From contig JAGCCD010000025.1 in NCBI GenBank assembly GCA_017651785.1, positions 1-9,686 on the forward strand: 9,686 nt of DNA, written 5' to 3'. The notes below the pieces were generated by a model. It was not told the origin of the DNA. It ran no database searches and was given only the letters and a program-made list of their open reading frames with translations. The first letter of the stretch is position 1. Every line of letters begins with the position of its first letter. Positions 7,045 to 9,686 of the stretch are shown piece by piece. This DNA comes from Bacteroidales bacterium. GTDB lineage: Bacteria; Bacteroidota; Bacteroidia; Bacteroidales; UBA932. The translations under genes and the position numbers were made by a program.

Positions 7045-8036
7045 CTAAGATCGAAGCAGCACGGCAGGAGTACAAAGACTGGTGCTCGGCCATAGGAATC
7101 GACACTCTTGAGAAAGTGAACGAAGTGGTTCGCAGCGGCGACGCCATCAGCCTCATCAACCTCTGCGAGGCCCGCCAGGAGCGTAAGTATGCAGACGCGG
7201 CAGACCAGATATTCTGGCGCCGCCACCGCTCCAGCATCGTGATGATTTCCGGCCCCAGTTCCAGCGGCAAAACCAGCAGCTCTCTGCGTATCGCACAGCA
7301 GACAAGGGTCCTGGGACTCACCCCAAAGGTAATAGAACTGGACAACTACTTCCTCCCCCGCGAGCAGACCCCCATCGACGAAAACGGAGAATACGACTTC
7401 GAGGCACTTGGCGCCATGAACCGCCAGCTCCTCAACGACAACCTCAACGACCTGCTCGCAGGACGCGAGGTCATCATCCCCAGATTCGACTTCAAAACTG
7501 GCAAGACCATAATGGATCCCGATCGCGCCATGAGGCTGGAAGAGAACGACATCCTCTTCATGGAGGGCATCCACGCCCTCAATCCCGCCCTCACGGAGGC
7601 GGTAGACCAGGGCCGCATCTTCCGCATATACATTTCTGCCCTCTCTGCCCTCCCCGGAGGAGAGAAAGTGCACAACAGCACAACTGACAAGAGGCTCCTG
7701 AGGCGTATAGTGCGTGATAACCGCGTGCGCGGCACCTCACCGGAAGACAACATCCTCCGCTGGCCTTCCGTGCGCCGCGGAGAGACCAACAACATCTTCC
7801 CCTTCGAGGAGAATGCGGACGTAGTCTTCAACTCCTCCACCCTCTACGACGTGCCGCTGCTAAAATACTACGCAGAACCCCTTCTGTACGGCATTACAGA
7901 GGCATCCCCCGCCTATCCCAAGGCCCAGTCGCTGCTCACTTTCCTAAAGAAGGTAGAGGCGCTCAAGCCGGCAGAGATAGCCGCCGTTCCGCCCACTTCC
8001 ATCATGCGCGAATTCATTGGAGGCCAGACCCTTTAG
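7041..8036 (+). CDS. uridine kinase-like nucleoside kinase lacking a TGS domain
   Basis: P-loop kinase of the phosphoribulokinase/uridine kinase family, 331 aa, predicted to phosphorylate a nucleoside in the cytoplasm. The Walker A loop is GPSSSGKTS (71-79). ELDNYFLPREQTP (99-111) is the conserved acidic/substrate segment, YDFEALGAM (118-126) follows, RFDFKTGK (148-155) is a substrate-side motif, and LFMEGIHALNP (172-182) contains the Walker B-like strand. TTDKRLLRRIVRDNRVRG (214-231) and RWPSVRRGETNNIFPFEENAD (240-260) are hallmarks of the bacterial nucleoside kinases usually annotated in Bacteroidota and Firmicutes. In those, as I recall them, the protein is about 550 aa with an N-terminal TGS domain; here only the kinase half and a short helical lead-in (1-60) exist, with the hydrolase gene filling the space upstream. 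The start overlaps the hydrolase stop (ATGA). Next is recO, 3 bases later. The substrate is inferred as uridine/cytidine or another nucleoside. Confidence 0.88.
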   Translation: MTKIEAARQEYKDWCSAIGIDTLEKVNEVVRSGDAISLINLCEARQERKYADAADQIFWRRHRSSIVMISGPSSSGKTSSSLRIAQQTRVLGLTPKVIELDNYFLPREQTPIDENGEYDFEALGAMNRQLLNDNLNDLLAGREVIIPRFDFKTGKTIMDPDRAMRLEENDILFMEGIHALNPALTEAVDQGRIFRIYISALSALPGGEKVHNSTTDKRLLRRIVRDNRVRGTSPEDNILRWPSVRRGETNNIFPFEENADVVFNSSTLYDVPLLKYYAEPLLYGITEASPAYPKAQSLLTFLKKVEALKPAEIAAVPPTSIMREFIGGQTL

Positions 8037-8039
8037 CCA

Positions 8040-8681
8040 ATGGTCCACGCCACCGAGCTCATAGTTCTGGGACTCACCAAGACAGGGGAAAAGTCGCTGG
8101 TGGTACACACCCTCAGCCCGCTCTGGGGAAGGCGCAGCTTCATCTGCGGCACCTCGGCCGTACCCCTTTGCCTGCCCCTGTCGCTGCTGGACGCGGAGAT
8201 TGCGGAGAATCCCAAATCGGACCTATGGCGCGCAAAGTCCATCGACCTGGTCTGCCCCCTTTCGGGAATAAGGGCAGATATGCGCAAGAACACAATGTCT
8301 CTGTTTATGAGCGAGGTGCTGTTCCGCACTCTGCGAGACGGAACGATGGAAGACGGCCTGTACGAGTGGTGCCGCGCGAGCATCCTCACGCTGGATGCGC
8401 TGGAATGTGATTTCTCCAACTACCACCTCCGCTGGCTGCTTGAACTCGCGGGCGCGCTGGGCTTTGCCCCGTCCATAGAAGACCTTGCGCCCTTTGCCGG
8501 AGAGCATCTGGCCGTTGTCCGCAACCTTCTGGGAAGCGACCTCCCGCAGTCCCTCCTCATCCCTATGACGGGAGAGAAACGCAACGCGGTGGCTTCCCTG
8601 CTGCTGGACTATATAGGATACCATACGGAAACCCGACTCAACATACGCTCACTGCAGGTGCTGCGGGAAATATACTCTTAG
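8040..8681 (+). CDS. recO: DNA repair protein RecO, short form
   Basis: Mediator protein that, with RecR, loads RecA onto SSB-coated DNA in gap repair and anneals complementary strands. At 213 aa it is shorter than the roughly 240 residues usual in Bacteroidota. Recognition rests on the RecO-like start (ELIVLGLTKTGEKSLVVHTLSPLWGR, in two adjoining parts of residues 6-31), the helical core LFMSEVLFRTLRD (88-100), the FSNYHLRWLLELAGALGF segment (125-142) and the characteristic end YIGYHTETRLNIRSLQVLREIY (191-212, in pieces). No CxxC zinc module is present, as in E. coli and unlike Deinococcus. The missing length falls just after GRRSFICGTSA (30-40), where relatives carry a basic loop of the OB-fold. 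It sits 3 bases after the nucleoside kinase and ends 1 base before uvrA, so it is part of the same transcript. Identification is by motif recognition, not a search. Confidence 0.85.
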   Translation: MVHATELIVLGLTKTGEKSLVVHTLSPLWGRRSFICGTSAVPLCLPLSLLDAEIAENPKSDLWRAKSIDLVCPLSGIRADMRKNTMSLFMSEVLFRTLRDGTMEDGLYEWCRASILTLDALECDFSNYHLRWLLELAGALGFAPSIEDLAPFAGEHLAVVRNLLGSDLPQSLLIPMTGEKRNAVASLLLDYIGYHTETRLNIRSLQVLREIYS

Positions 8682-8682
8682 A

Positions 8683-9686
8683 ATGGCTGAAGACTGCATA
8701 GAAATAAAAGGCGCAAGGGCTCACAACCTCAAGGGAGCCAACCTCTCCATCCCCCGCGGCAAGATGGTGGTAATCACCGGAATAAGCGGCAGCGGCAAGA
8801 GCTCCCTGGCTTTCGACACCATCTACGCCGAGGGTCAGCGCCGCTATCTGGGCACCCTGTCGCCGTATGCCAAACACTTCGTTGGGGTTCTTGAGAAGCC
8901 GGACGTAGAAAGCATCAACGGCCTCAGCCCCATCATCGCCATAGAGCAGAAGACCACCAACGCAAATCCCCGCTCCACCGTGGGCACCATAACGGAGATC
9001 TACGATTTCCTGAGGCTGCTGTACGCAAAGGCGTCAACGGCATACTCCCCCGTGAGCGGAAAAGAGATGGTAAGATATACGGACGCCCAGATCGTAGACC
9101 TCATAATGAAGGAATACGCCGGCCGCAAGTGCATACTGCTGGCGCCGCTGGTGAGGGGCAGAAAAGGCCACTACCGCGAGCTGTTCGAGCAGATGCGCAG
9201 GCGCGGCTACACCCAGATACGTGTTGACTCGGAGATCCTTGAGCTGGGTCCGCTGGAATCGGTAGACCGCTACAAGCCCCACTTCATAGAGCTGGTGGTA
9301 GACAAGCTCAAGCCCGGCGAGGGAGATGAGGCACGGATACGCCGCTCCGTTGCCGGCGCTATCAGCATCGGAAAGGGCTCCGTAGCCGTTCTGGCGGCTG
9401 ACGACGGTTCCATCAGGCACTTCTCCAAGCATCTGGTAGACCCCGAATCGGGCATATCGCTCCAGGAGCCTCAGCCGCATACGTTCTCCTTCAACTCGCC
9501 GGAGGGCTACTGCCCCCACTGCAAGGGCCTGGGCACAGTGGCCGACGTGAGCCCTGAAACGCTGGTCCCCAATCCAAAGCAGTCCATCGCCGGCGGCGGA
9601 ATAGCTCCCCTGGGCCGCATCCGCGAGAACCGCAAGTTCGAGATAGTCCGCGCAATGGCGCGCAAGCATAACTTCTCCCTGTACGA
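8683..9686 (+). CDS. uvrA: UvrA, excinuclease ABC subunit A (5' part, cut by window edge)
   Basis: First 334 codons of the damage-sensing ATPase of nucleotide excision repair; the rest lies beyond the right edge. The first Walker A loop is GISGSGKSSLAFDT (33-46), followed by GQRRYLGTLSPYAKHF (51-66) and IEQKTTNANPRSTVGT (87-102), all UvrA hallmarks. The UvrB-binding region follows (about 120-200). The signature-domain-I insertion ends at FSFNSPEGYCPHCKGLG (268-284), which carries only the second CxxC of the usual zinc module. The first half reads VDPESG (252-257), where a CPxCG is usual, and YSPVSG (121-126) stands where many UvrA proteins have CPxCG. Similar losses occur, as I recall, in the Bacteroidota form of UvrA, so this need not mean inactivity. 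The second ABC half and its zinc finger cannot be seen. The start ATG lies 1 base after the recO stop; no closer in-frame start fits the N-terminal strand (IEIKGARAHNLKGANLSIP). Confidence 0.94.
   Translation, partial: MAEDCIEIKGARAHNLKGANLSIPRGKMVVITGISGSGKSSLAFDTIYAEGQRRYLGTLSPYAKHFVGVLEKPDVESINGLSPIIAIEQKTTNANPRSTVGTITEIYDFLRLLYAKASTAYSPVSGKEMVRYTDAQIVDLIMKEYAGRKCILLAPLVRGRKGHYRELFEQMRRRGYTQIRVDSEILELGPLESVDRYKPHFIELVVDKLKPGEGDEARIRRSVAGAISIGKGSVAVLAADDGSIRHFSKHLVDPESGISLQEPQPHTFSFNSPEGYCPHCKGLGTVADVSPETLVPNPKQSIAGGGIAPLGRIRENRKFEIVRAMARKHNFSLY

Noticed and set aside
6933..7673. A 246-codon minus-strand open frame opposite the hydrolase and nucleoside kinase genes.
   Set aside because: It crosses the junction of two well-conserved plus-strand genes and has no recognisable motif.
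9034..9669. A 211-codon minus-strand open frame opposite uvrA.
   Set aside because: The plus-strand frame is unmistakably UvrA; the antisense frame is a product of GC-rich codon use.

Overview
The window looks like chromosomal DNA from a Bacteroidota bacterium, most likely a fairly GC-rich member of the Bacteroidales. Four things point there: promoter elements matching the Bacteroides -7 consensus TAnnTTTG, the lack of clear Shine-Dalgarno sequences, an FKBP lipoprotein with its own FKBP_N dimerisation-type domain, and the types of UvrA, RecO and tandem deoxynucleoside kinase present. The genus cannot be fixed from the sequence alone.

The layout is two divergent gene blocks fired from a 66-base gap (6301-6366). 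Leftward on the minus strand are two tandem paralogous deoxynucleoside kinases, a long-chain acyl-CoA synthetase, an FucP/GluP-type sugar MFS transporter, a ROK-family sugar kinase and an FKBP-type prolyl isomerase lipoprotein. The gaps between them are 33, 3, 9, 7 and 24 bases, so they probably form one operon, with a likely second promoter in front of the second kinase. Rightward on the plus strand are a metallo-beta-lactamase-fold hydrolase, a short nucleoside kinase of the uridine kinase type, recO, and the first 334 codons of uvrA, which runs off the right edge. Their junctions are a 4-base ATGA overlap, 3 bases and 1 base, again typical of one transcript.

The roles inferred are: nucleoside salvage (three kinases, on both sides of the shared promoter), sugar uptake and phosphorylation (MFS plus ROK kinase), fatty acid activation, periplasmic or envelope protein folding (FKBP), and DNA repair (RecO, UvrA). 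The placing of dNTP-precursor salvage beside repair genes is suggestive, but a functional link is only an inference.

I see no mobile element, CRISPR array, defence island, tRNA or rRNA, and no wholly new system. The points most worth a second look are the symmetric overlapping divergent promoter, a near-copy of its leftward half in front of the second kinase, the loss of the FucP acidic coupling residues in the MFS transporter, the missing TGS domain in the nucleoside kinase, the shortened RecO OB-fold, and the loss of cysteine pairs in UvrA. There is no gene-free stretch over 300 bases; positions 1-47 hold no gene and no convincing terminator.
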